Shown here in pieces: positions 24,801 to 36,800 of a stretch of DNA of 64,000 nt. The position numbers were made by a program, and so were the translations under genes. Origin of the DNA: Elephas maximus indicus (taxonomy: Eukaryota > Chordata > Mammalia > Proboscidea > Elephantidae); contig NC_064826.1 in the NCBI RefSeq assembly GCF_024166365.1, forward strand, positions 19,802,001 through 19,866,000. The letters run 5' to 3'. The notes below the pieces were generated by a model, which was not told where the DNA came from, ran no database searches, and worked only from the letters and a program-made list of their open reading frames with translations. Numbering within the stretch: position 1 is the stretch's first letter; the number at the start of each line of letters is the position of its first letter.

Positions 24801-27800
24801 AGAAAGAATTAATTAATTACTAGCTCTAAGAAAACAAAATAAGCCTAGAAAAATATTTGTCCCGTCCTGTTTTTCAGATTATAGATACAAAAAAGATGAG
24901 CTTTTCAAGAGACTGAAAGTTACAACTTTGGCCCAGCTGGTAAGTTTAATGAGCTTCCATCGGAGGAGAGAATGTCTCATTTGTGCTGCTTTATGTGAGT
25001 GTTTTGAATTCCACTCTAGAGGATGTTTGCTGGGGCCTTTCTTCTGATCTTGTATTTCATCCGTGGGAAGATGTGTGGTGTGTGTGTTCACACAAGGGTG
25101 GTATGAAACTTTTGTGTAAAGTGAAAGGGTATCCTACTTTTAATTAATCAAATTTATGGCTTCGGTTTTATTTTTCCTCGTGTAGTTAATTTAATATTGA
25201 GAATCTAGAATTCAGGGTCTGCATTGTTGGGCCTTTTTTCTCTGTGGAAACCAAATGATCTCCCTCCTACGACTGAGCTCCTTTCCAAGTCATTCCACCA
25301 TGGGCTGTTTTGTTACTTTGGGCAGGTCCCTTTTTTTTTATTTAAAATTGTGGACAAGGGTGTCTGGCCCCTTACATTGGTGTAACTCAATTTGGATCCT
25401 GGGTCTTGTGAGCTAAGTTATGAAAAGAGCTTTAAAAAGGAAAACTGTGTATAGATATAAGTAATGCTGTCGTCAGTATATTCATAATTACACTTATTTC
25501 TTTATTACATGAAGAATTGTTGATGTAATTCTGTGTTATTATTGTAGGTCAGAATTGCATTTTCAAGAAATAGCATGTTAAACGTGGACCAGAATACATA
25601 CAAATGTAGATTTAAACTCTTACTCATACTTCTTCTCCTAAATTGTTCTTTTGGACTTTTAAGTTAATTGTATAATCTTTTAAATTAATCTTTCCTTTTG
25701 AAATGATTATCTGCAGTGTGAGGGGACCTAAGATTCAGTCTCCAGTTAAAGACACCGGCAGCTTTTTCAAACAAGAGATCTTTGATGTTTCTTCGTCTTT
25801 TATAAAAGGCAGAATTGCCTCTGCTTAAACGCACACACACACATCTACACATTTCACTGTTTTTTCTATCAGGTCATCCAAGTTGCTTCCCTGTCTGATC
25901 AAACACTGGAAGTGACAGCTGAGGGGATTCAAAGGCTAGAAGGTAATAAGAATGGTTATTGAGGGTGTGGGGAAAATAGAGTGGCCATTTGACTGAAGGA
26001 TTCACCAGTACACATTTGTTGTGTTCGCCAGAACGTGGGACTTTGATGTGCCTACTTGTAATTAAGTTGTTGCTCTCAGAGAAATGCTCACTGCCGCTTT
26101 AATTGTTCGCTCTTATTCTCTGAAAAAGCCATCTGGCTTTTTGGCTCTAGCATTTGTAGTTTGGAATGTTTTAGACGTGTTGCATTTACTAATTACTTTT
26201 TTCAACAAGTATTTTTTAATGCCTTCTATTTTTTTTATATGTGTACAGGAGCCCTGGTGGCACATTGATTAAGAGCCCAGCTGCTAACCAAAAGGTTGGC
26301 AGTTTGAATCCACCAGCCATTCCTTGGAAACCCTGTGGGGCAGTTCTACCCTGTCTTATAGGGTCGCTATGAGTAGTAATCAACTCGATGGTAACAGGTT
26401 TTTTGGTTATATGTATACGAGGAGCCCAGGTCGCACAGTGGTTAAGTGCTCGGCAGCTAACGGAAAGGCTGGCAGTTCAAACCCATCAGCTGCTCCATGG
26501 GAGAAAGATATGGTAGCCTACTTCTGTAAAGATTTATAGCCTTGGAAACCCGATGGGGCAGCTCTACTGCATCCTTTAGGGTCGCTGTGAGTTGGAATTG
26601 ACTCAACAGCAACAGGTTTGGTTTGATTTTATGTGTATACAAAGGAGCTCTTGTGGCACAATGGCTAAGCACTCGGCCAGCACTGAAAGGTCAGCGGTTC
26701 AAACCCACTAGCGGCTCTGTGGGAGAAAAGACCTGGAAATCTGCTTCTGTAAAGATTACAGCCTAGGAAACCCTATGGGGCAGTTCTACTCTGTCCTGTA
26801 GGGTCGCTCTGAGTTGGAATTTATTTGAAGGCACACAACAACAACATATGTTCACAGTATTCGGTGCTATGAGACTACAAAGATGAGTAAAACACAGCTC
26901 TGTTCTTATGGTGTTTGTAGTCTGTGTGTGTGTGTGTGTTGGATGGGGAGAATGATGACAGGAACACAAAATTTCTAATGTGGTAGAATTTAAGCAGGGA
27001 GGTATGGAAGGAAACTGTCATTTGTTGAATACATTGCTAGATACCGCACATAGATTTTCTTATTTAATCTCAAAAACGGCAGAAGGAAGGTGTTAATGTC
27101 TGCACTTTACAGATGAGAAGCCTAAGTTTCAGAGTTAATTCCTCGCTAAAGGAGATGCAGCTGAAGGGCTGGGCCTGGCTACAGACCCAAAGCGTCTCCA
27201 GTAACAAAGCCCAGTGTCCTTCCACTGCTGGTCCTGTGTCCTTCAGGGATTCTGGAACATGCCCTCAGGGAGATGCAGGGTTCCCTGGGAGTCCAGAGGA
27301 AGGAAAGGAATGTCCTAGTTAGAAAGCCGAGGTAGGCTTCCTGGAGGACAGTGCTTTTGAGCTGGGCCTTGAAGGCGGGTAGAAACAGGTGCGAGTACAA
27401 GGTGTGGCCATTGCGGGCAGAGGTGAAAAGGCTTCAAACCTATTGGGGAATCCTGTAACCCAACCTGGCCATCTGTGGCCTAAGGAAGAAGTAGGGATTG
27501 GGTAGGAGATAAGGCTAGAAAGACTGGCAGGCTTCAGATTTCCTTTCTTAAATACCAAGTCGAAAATAAAACCCCTTACTTGTACTCTCTTGAAAAGACG
27601 ACACGGAATTAAGCTCTATCTTACCTGAAGCGCCCAGCAATCAATGCGGGGCTGTTTATTGGCAGCAAATGTGTTTTGTCCAGGCCGATGTAGGCCAGGA
27701 GTTTGACTTCTGATTTCAAGACAAGTTTCTCAGGACGTTTGAACAGTGGGTTTGTGCAACTCGCCTGTCGTTTCCCTGGGCTTGTTTTTGTCAGAGAGGA

Positions 27801-30800
27801 TAAAGAGAATCTGAAAAGCCGGGAATTTCTCTTTGACAGATGCCTCTCACCGGCGAGAGAGGAGGGCTCTGTTTAACAGAGATAATGGAGTCCTCGTACA
27901 AGCACTCCTAGCTTTAACCTGGTTGCATAAGCACCTGCGCTTGCTCCTTTAATTCATTGTTCAGATTGCAGCATTGGAACATACGGGCACATGGAATTTT
28001 CTCTTCCGAGATAAATGTGCGCAGCAAAGTGGGCATTTAGAAAGTAGGACGCCATAATGTGTGAGTAATATTAGTGTCTTTCTAGTGCTCTGTACAGAAT
28101 GATAACTCACTCAGGAATGCTGCTCGGACAGATTGGCTCTGTGTGCATGCTGGCTATGTTTGAAAGAGTAAAACATCTCTTTTTGTAATCATTGTTTTTT
28201 CCTGATTCAAAAGCATGTTTAAATTGGTGAATTGGCATATGTTTTGTTATGTCTATTTTCACCACAAAAAAAGCTTAAAAAGTATATCGATAGAAAATTA
28301 GAAAAATGCAAAAAATATGGAAAAAGAAAATTAAAATAACTAATAATTACTGTTAACATGTGGTCCATTCCCCAACCCAATCAAATCCATCCTTTTGAAT
28401 ATAGTTTGCATCGTGCTTCTTTCAGTTAACATTTTTATCCTGCCTATTTTCCTGTGCCGTTAAATAGACTTTAAAAGCATGGTTGTAAAGCGTGCCTTGT
28501 CGTGGTGTCTGTCCTTTGGATAGATAATAATTTAGCCAATGATGCACTGATTTTTGAGCGTTATAGTTTTTTCTCATTTATCAAATAACACTGCAATGTA
28601 TGTACATCAATTTTTGTTTGATTCTGATTAGTCCCTGAAGATAAATTGCTGCAGATGGTCAAAAGGTATAACCATTTTAAGGGCCTGATTGCTTGTTCTA
28701 CGCTGCCCTCCAGCATGGTTGTACCTGTTTATACTCCACCAAGAGTGTGTGAGAATACCTGTTCCTCTCTCTTACAGCCAGCCGTGAACAATGATCTTTT
28801 CTGTAAATATTTGAGAATTTGATAGATGAAACATGCTATCCAACCATTTTTATTTGCATTTCTTTGATAGTGAGGTTGAGCCTTGTGTTGTGTGTGTTTG
28901 TTGGTCATATAACCAAAAGCCAGACCCATTGCCTTCTAGTCGATTCCGACTCATAGTGACCCTATAGGACAGAGTAGACCTGCCGCATAGGGCTACCAGG
29001 AAGCAGCTGGTGGATTCCAACTCCCCACTTCTTGGTTAACGGCCGTAGCTCTTAACCACTGTGCCAGCATTTTTTGTCTTTTGAGTAGTCTGCATGTCCT
29101 TTCCCATTTTTTAGTAATGGGATATTCATCTTGTTCTTACTGATTTGTGGAAGCCCTGTAAAGTTATGACACTTTCATACAGTGGAAATGAATACAGCCT
29201 CGAAAAGGAATGAGAGAAATCTTTACTTGCTAATTTGGAATAATTTCTAAGCTACTTATGTTCTTAAGTAAAAATAAAAAAAAAAAACAAAAGAAAGTGT
29301 GAATGCCACGCTCCTGTATACGTAAAAAAGGGAGGAAGTAAAATACACACAGAAATATGTAGTCGTTTTATTTCTGGGTGGAGATACCAGTGTGTGAGCG
29401 TGGTTCCCTCGGGGGAAAAGGCCTGAGAGCCTTGGGTGTGAAGTAGGAAGAAGACTTCCCTGCCATATGAGCAATTTTATCCTGTTTCTGTTTTTACCTT
29501 GTGCACATGATCCTTTTTTAATTAAAGAGCTAGTTCATTAAAAAAAAAAAAAAAACTCTTTGTAAACTAAGTATATTAAGATTTTCTCATTTATATATGT
29601 TACAGGTATTTTCCCTAATTTGTTGTTCACCTTTTAATTTTCTTCGTGTTGGCTGCTCTCTCTCACTGTGTATATATATGGTTTGCATTTTTACGTAGTA
29701 AAATCTATCAGCCTTTACTGTTGTATTTTCTTCTATTGCTTTAGACTCAGAAAATCCAAAATAAGATGATTATTCACCTGTGGTTTTTTTTTTTTTCCTC
29801 TTGGTTTGCTTTATTTTCACTACATTTAATCCATCTGTATACCTTTTGGTGTATGATGTGAGGTGATTGTCTAAATTAGATTTTTCCAGATAATTAAATT
29901 TTCCCCATACCATTCATTGGATAGTTTTTCCTTTACCCACCGATTTGTGATACCATGTTTAAAATGCACGGTATGTTGTAGTGTACTGTACTCCAGGGTT
30001 TTTTTTTTTTTAATGCTTTCTATTGTATTGCATCATTCTACATCATTCACCTTTTCCATGTATGTTATCCTTTGATAAACCAGATTCTCCAAAAATTTTA
30101 TATAGTTACACACACACGCACACACACATGTATTTTTGTCTCTTCTCATCTTTAAAATTCCTTTAAGGTTTTTTTTTTTTAATTCGATTGGGATTAAAAA
30201 TTAAATTTAAAAGGATTAACATGCGAATACAGTTGCCCTCTTTGGGTGTTCTTTAATGCTCCCAGGTAAAGTTGTTATAAATCACGTAAAGGACTTTACC
30301 AGGTTTTATAGGTCCTTTGCATTTCTCATTACGTTGTTTCTAGGAGAGTGTATTTTATATCTACAGTTGTCACTGTAAATGAGATTCGCTTCATGTTATT
30401 TTCTAATTGTCATATAGGAAGTTTGTTAGTATTTATTTTTTTTATCTAACCTTATATTCATTTTCCATATTCTAAAAGCAGTGTTCTCTTTAGGTTTCTA
30501 GCTATATTACCATTACATCTGCAAATTAAATTTTAATATCCTCTTTAATAGTTCAAAACCAAACCCATTTCCATCAAGGCAGTTCCAGGTCGTAGCGACC
30601 CTACAGGACAGAGTAAAACTGCTCCATAGGGTTTCCAAGGCTGTGATCTTTACGGAAGCAGAGTGCCACATCTTTCTCCCATGGAGTGGGCTCAAACTGC
30701 CAACGCTTTAGTTGTCAGCCGAGCACCTTAACCGCTGTACCACCATGGCACCCTTCTTTTAATAACTAGGCCTCTTACTTCTGTTTCTTCTCTCATTGTA

Positions 30801-33800
30801 TTGACTAGAACATCAGTTCTCAAACTGTTTGGTCTTAGGATCCCTCCACACTCTTAAAAATTACTGAGGACCCCAAAGAGCTTTGGTTTATGTGTGGATT
30901 GTATCTATTAATATTTACTATTATATTAAAATTTTTAACTGAGAACTCAAAGATGTTTATTTACTATTTCACTTAAAAATAGCACTATTAAACCCATTAA
31001 CAAACATAAATATTTTTATGGAAAATCAGTGTATTTTCCAAAGCATAAAATTTACTCTGAAAAATCCATTGTTTTACATTTTTGCAAATCTCTTTAATGT
31101 CTGTCTTAATAGGAGACAGCTGGATTCTTACTTGCTTCTGTATTCAGTCTCTTGCAATATGCTGTTTTGGTTGAAGTATATGAAGAAAACCCGGCCTCAC
31201 ACAGACCTGTAGTTGGACAAGGGTGGAGTATTTTAATAGCTCTTTCAGATAGTTGTGGATATTTTTCTTTGATACTACACCAAAACTCAGCTGCTAATTT
31301 CTTAAAAGTCACTTGCCATTTGGAATCTGAAACCATATCAGTGAACTTTCCGTTCTCGGTTACATGAACATCCATTGGTCTGCCATGTACTTCGAGTGGA
31401 TCTTTTATCCTTCCATGATTTGTAACACCATGCATTCAGAAAACATTGGTTCACTGAGTTGTGCAGATCTTACAAATGATGATGGATTTCATTATCTAAT
31501 AAAAAGCACATTCATTAATCTCACCATCTTGCTCATCAGAAAAGCCTTTTAAGTACTGGGAAGCGGTCACTCTCCTACTGGAAAATCAATTTCCCAAACT
31601 TCTGATTCTTGCTGGAAATTTTATCACCGGCAGCAAATACCACCATGTTTTCCTTGAAATGATAGGTTCATTCAGTTCATTTTTGAGAAAACGTCTGCCA
31701 GATACCTAAGTCTAAATAATCATAGTTTTTCTGTCCGTTTTTCTTCCAAGTAAAAACAGTGGTCACAAAAAAATGGCCAGTTTGGCTTGCAACTCACAAC
31801 ACTAGTTTTTCCCTGAGACAACCATGATACTGTGGTCTACAGCAAACACTTTCTGTGTGGTGCTCCCCATTTTATCACACAAAATATTAAAAAGGTGTGT
31901 ACTTGAGGGTGAGATTTAATAAATGATTAATTTTTACTGCTTCATTAGGGACCGTTTTAGTGAGACCAGCATATTTGTTTGCTGTGAGTACATGGGTGAT
32001 GGGGGAAAATACATTGCATACTAATGCAGTTTGGTGACACTGCCCTGATTCTTGCTATGGGGCTAGCAGTTTTATCCACCATTTCTTTTGCATCATCAAT
32101 GCAAATATTAACATAGTAAACAAGACAGATAGCATCATAGTATTTCTACAAAAAATAGCTTTCACCTTGCAGACCCCCTGAACGGGTCTAGGAGGATTCC
32201 CAGGGTTCACAAACTACTTTCTGAGAATGTCTAGGACAGTTTTATAATGGTGATAGGATTTTTTTCTCTTGACCTAATTTCAGTGAAAATGCCCAATAAC
32301 CAAAACCAAACCAGTTCCCATCGAATGAGACTCATGGCAACCCCATACGATGCGGAGTAGAACTGTGTTCCGTAGTGTTTTCAAGGTTGTGATCTTTCGG
32401 AAGCAGATTGCTAAGGCCTCTATTCCGAGGCGCCTCTAAGTGGGTTTGAACTACCAACCTTACAGTTGGTAGTTGAGCGCTTAACCATTTGTACCACCCA
32501 GGGACTCCTGGAATGGCCTGATAAGTGAATGAAGGTCCTGAGGTTACATTTAATTATTAATTTATTTGCAAACGTTAGACAACGATTCTGGGACTTCAGA
32601 CCCTGACGCGGAAAGCACTGCCAGGACCAATGGGAAAGGGAGTCCTGGTGAGCAATCGCCTAGTCCCGTCCAGTTCATAAACAACTCCGGAGCCGGGGAC
32701 TCCAGTCGCTCAACGCTTCAGAGGTACTCTAACCTGATTTGTGTTTTCACTGCATTTTACCTCTGTGTTAATCTAGAGCACAATTTCAGTGACTTTGTTA
32801 CCTCAGAAATAGAACTAGCAGTAGCAAAGCCCCCATTTTAATCCCAGCCTCTCTACTTTTTCTTTATATGAATGCCACCCCCTGAGTTCCCTCACAGCAT
32901 TCTTAGTAGTTAATGGAAGAATATTAATAGGAGATTATTAATTTTCACTCCTCACTTCCACTCTTCTCAGCCTTCCTACGCGTAACTTTGCTATTAGGAC
33001 TTAGCTTTACAACTACTATCTTCTGATTCAAAGGGTGTGTTTTTTTTTCTCCTTTCTGTCTGTTATAACTACAACTACCCTGTCTAGAATCAAAAAAATA
33101 GTTCCAGAGCCATACATAGTACTCTGATACTGAACAGTGGGTGCAAAGGAGAGCGAAAGCAGCCAGCTGCTTCTGCCGTTGGCGGTAACAACGACACTGC
33201 ACACGGGCTGGTCCTTCTTATTCCATGAACTGAGATGTAGCACCTTTTCACAAACAGTAACTGTGGATTATAAGACAGTGTGGATTTTCAGCACCACCCT
33301 TGCCTTCTACTGATAAAACACAGCCTAGGTTCTGCTAGAGAAAGAATTGCTATTATCCATACCACTGTTGTTATTTTTATAGCTACTTTTGTGAAAGAAC
33401 TTTTTTAAAGTTGCATTCAATAAAGGATAGACCTCCACTGAGGACACAGTTTTATATCAAAGGGAGTTGCTTCTCCCTTGGCTCAACCAAATATGCACTT
33501 GTATAGCATATAGTTATAGTGTTTATCAGATTTGAATGCAGAATCTGATTTGCCGTGATGGGGGAAGGAACTGAACTGCCTGTTAGTCTGTGGTTTGGCA
33601 TATGTGTCTTAATATTTGCCGACAAGAGAAAACATCATCCCATTCTAATTTAGGTACCTTTCTACGCGGCATTTCGTTCATGACACCTAGTCGTCTTATT
33701 CCTTTCATTCATGTTTTCACCACATTTTATGTATCATGTCAATGTGGCGACCAGTGTTAGTGATTGAATGACCTTAGAAACAGAACTGGAGGGATTTTCA

Positions 33801-36800
33801 GCCCCACGTCTTAATCCCAGCTCTCCCTCTCTCGGTACATGAGTGCCGCCAAATCAAAAATTCTCTCCAGCCTCAGCATCTTAACTTGTACCATGGAAGT
33901 GAGTACAGATAACTTTTGAAAACATTAAGGTTCACTATCCATATTGGATAGACGGTCGTATGTTGTTGTTGTTGTTGTTGTTAGGTGCTGTCAAGCCACT
34001 TCCAACTCATAGCAACCCTACATACAACAGAATGAAACACTGCCTAGTCCTGCTCCATCCTCATAATCGTTGCTATGTTTGAGCCCATCGTTATAGGCAC
34101 TGTGTCAATCCATCTCATTAAGGGTCTTCTTCTTTTTCGCTGACCCTCTACGACCATTGTATAAGTATATGAAATATATTAAAATGTTTCTGTTCCTTTA
34201 TATTACATATAACGCACCTGTAAACGCCTTTTTCCTGTCTTATCAGTTTTATTAAGGAGCCCTGGTGGTACAATGGTTAAGCACTCAACTGCTAACCAAA
34301 AGATTGGTGGTTCAAACCCACCAGCCACTTTGTGGGAGAAAGACCTGGCGATCTGCTCCCATAAAGATTACCAAAAACAAACAAACAAACCAACCTGTTG
34401 CCGTCAAGTTGATTCCCACCCGTAGCAACCCTATAGGACAGAGTAGAACTGTGCCGTAGAGTTTCCAAGAAGCACCTGATGGATTCGAACTGCCGATCTT
34501 TTGGTTGGCAGCCATAGCTCTTAACCACTATGCCACCAGGGTTTCCTCTTAATGATTATAGCCTAGGAAACCCTATGAGGCAGTTCTACTCTGTCCTATA
34601 GGTATGCTATGAGTCAGAATCGACTCAACAGCAATGGGGTTTTTATCAACCTCAGTCTCTCTCCTTTTGCTGTGCTTCCTTACACTCATCAGAGTTCCCT
34701 TGGATTAACAGCTCACCTCTTTCTTTCTCTGAGTGCTGCCCTTGTTGCTGGAGGCAGCATGTCCCCTACAGTTTCTGTCCCCTCTGCCATGCTAATGGCC
34801 TGACACACATTCCCCAAAGGGGAATTTGGGACCCAGTGTGATAGAATAGGAATCAGGCAGAACTCAGACACCATATCCATTTTCCGTTTTTCTTCGGAGG
34901 ACTTGTCTCACTGCTCTGATGGAATGTGTTTGACCTATAAGCTGCCAACCCCTGACTGGTTTCTGCTGACCTACTTTTTTATTCGCAGCGTCATCAGTGG
35001 TGTTGGGGAGCTGGATGTAGACAAAGGGCTTGTGAAGAAAGCAGAGCCCAACACCAAAGACAAACCTTATCCCGACTGTCCCTTCCTGCTGCTAGATGTG
35101 CGAGATAGAGACTCTTACCAGCAGTGCCACATTGTTGGAGGTAAGAGAGAGAAGATCGGCTAGTGTTTCATTCCCAAGAGCAGAGCCTGTTCCTGAGTCC
35201 AACAGTTCAGGAAACCATGTGTTAGCTGGACCCATTATGGGGGCTATAGAGTTGGTTGTATGGTCCTGCTCTGAGAGAGGCTGGTGAGGTTCATGGATGG
35301 CTCAGGGGCTCTATGCTAAAGATTGGAACAGTACCCTGCTAAAGATAAGAACAGTAATGTAAGCTGCCTGTTTTGTTCGTAGTGTCCTTTTGTTTCAGAA
35401 AAGTAGTTTGGTTTATGGCTTGATGGTTTTGAAAATGTGTTCGTTTAGTTCTGCTTGGACCTTTTTAACTCCTAGTTAGACCTTCAATTAGCTGGAAATT
35501 GCGGCCAGGTTGTACTAAGGGTGCTACAGACTTCCTAAGCTTTTTCTTTTCTTTGCAGCTTACAGTTACCCAATTGCAACTCTGTCAAGAACAATGAACC
35601 CTTACTCAAATGATATTCTCGAATATGTATCCTTTGTTGTATTCTAAGGAGTTGGGTGGTGTGAGGACCGTGAGAATCAGACTTACCAGGAATCATACTC
35701 CTGGTAAGAAAACTCTGTGAAGGGCCTTTGATATTAATCAGCTTCACATATTTCAGAATTTGGATCCTTGGCTGTGGCTGAGAATTCTGACTCTATTAAG
35801 GCAGACACTTCCAAACCAATATTGCATTAGGCGAAAGGACATTCCATTAAAGACTGTGATCTGTTGAGAGCTAGTCCCAAGACTTTCCTTCCTAGAAAGC
35901 TGTCTCGAGTAAAACTTAAAAAGTAAATCTTTTTTTTTTCTTTTATTTAAAATTGTTTCTTTCTTAAAATTCTATTTTTTTTTCCTGCTCGTGAAAATTA
36001 CACAAGTAGAAAATAATTTAAATACTAAAAAACATAAAAAAGGAAATTGGAATCTCCTATAACCTCACAGTTGGACAACTCCGATTAGATTTTCGGTATA
36101 TTTTGTTCCAGTCCGCCTTCCGTGTGTTTTCTTAACGAACTTGAGACCATACTTATATATAATTTAGTATCTTGCTTTTTTCTACTTCATATTTCTACTT
36201 CATATTTCCCCATGCTAACCTAACAACAACATCTTTGTAAACTGCATTTTTGAAGCCGTGTAATATCTCATCTTCGGATTTACTACAATTTGCTAAACCA
36301 TTCCTCTATATTAAATTTTTTGGTGGTTCCTTTTTTTTTTTTTTAACTATTATAAATAAGGCTGCAGTGGACACACTGGACGTTGGAGTTTTTCTATTTC
36401 CTCATCTGTAAAATGGGAACTATAATAGGTACTTTCCAAGATTATAAGGATAAAAGAGCTAAAGGGTATAAAACATCTTAACTAGTGCTGTCTTGGACCA
36501 TAGTAATACTAGTTTAAAAAAGAAAAGAATACCAGCTTGTGTATGGTTTCCAAGATAGGAAGCAACCCAATAGCTGCTGGTATGATGGCGGAGAGCAGGG
36601 TCATCCGACGTCCCGTGAACTCAGCCATTGTTCCTAGGGGGTTTCTTAGAGTCTAGGAGCACTAGCTCGGTGCTGTCGAACCTTAACTGATCTGACCCTT
36701 AGAAAAACGCCCACGGCAAGATCATCATTCTATACGATGATGACGAGAGACTGGCCAGCCAGGCGGCCACCACCATGTGTGAGCGGGGCTTCGAGAACCT

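Noticed and set aside
31106..31435. Could be an active ZBED-like gene
   Set aside because: The segment has hAT dimerisation similarity only, lacks the rest of the transposase and sits between hAT ends with a target duplication. It reads as a dead transposon.
33961..34158. (TTG)n as a stand-alone microsatellite
   Set aside because: It is the tail of an RTE fragment, continuous with RTE 3' sequence.
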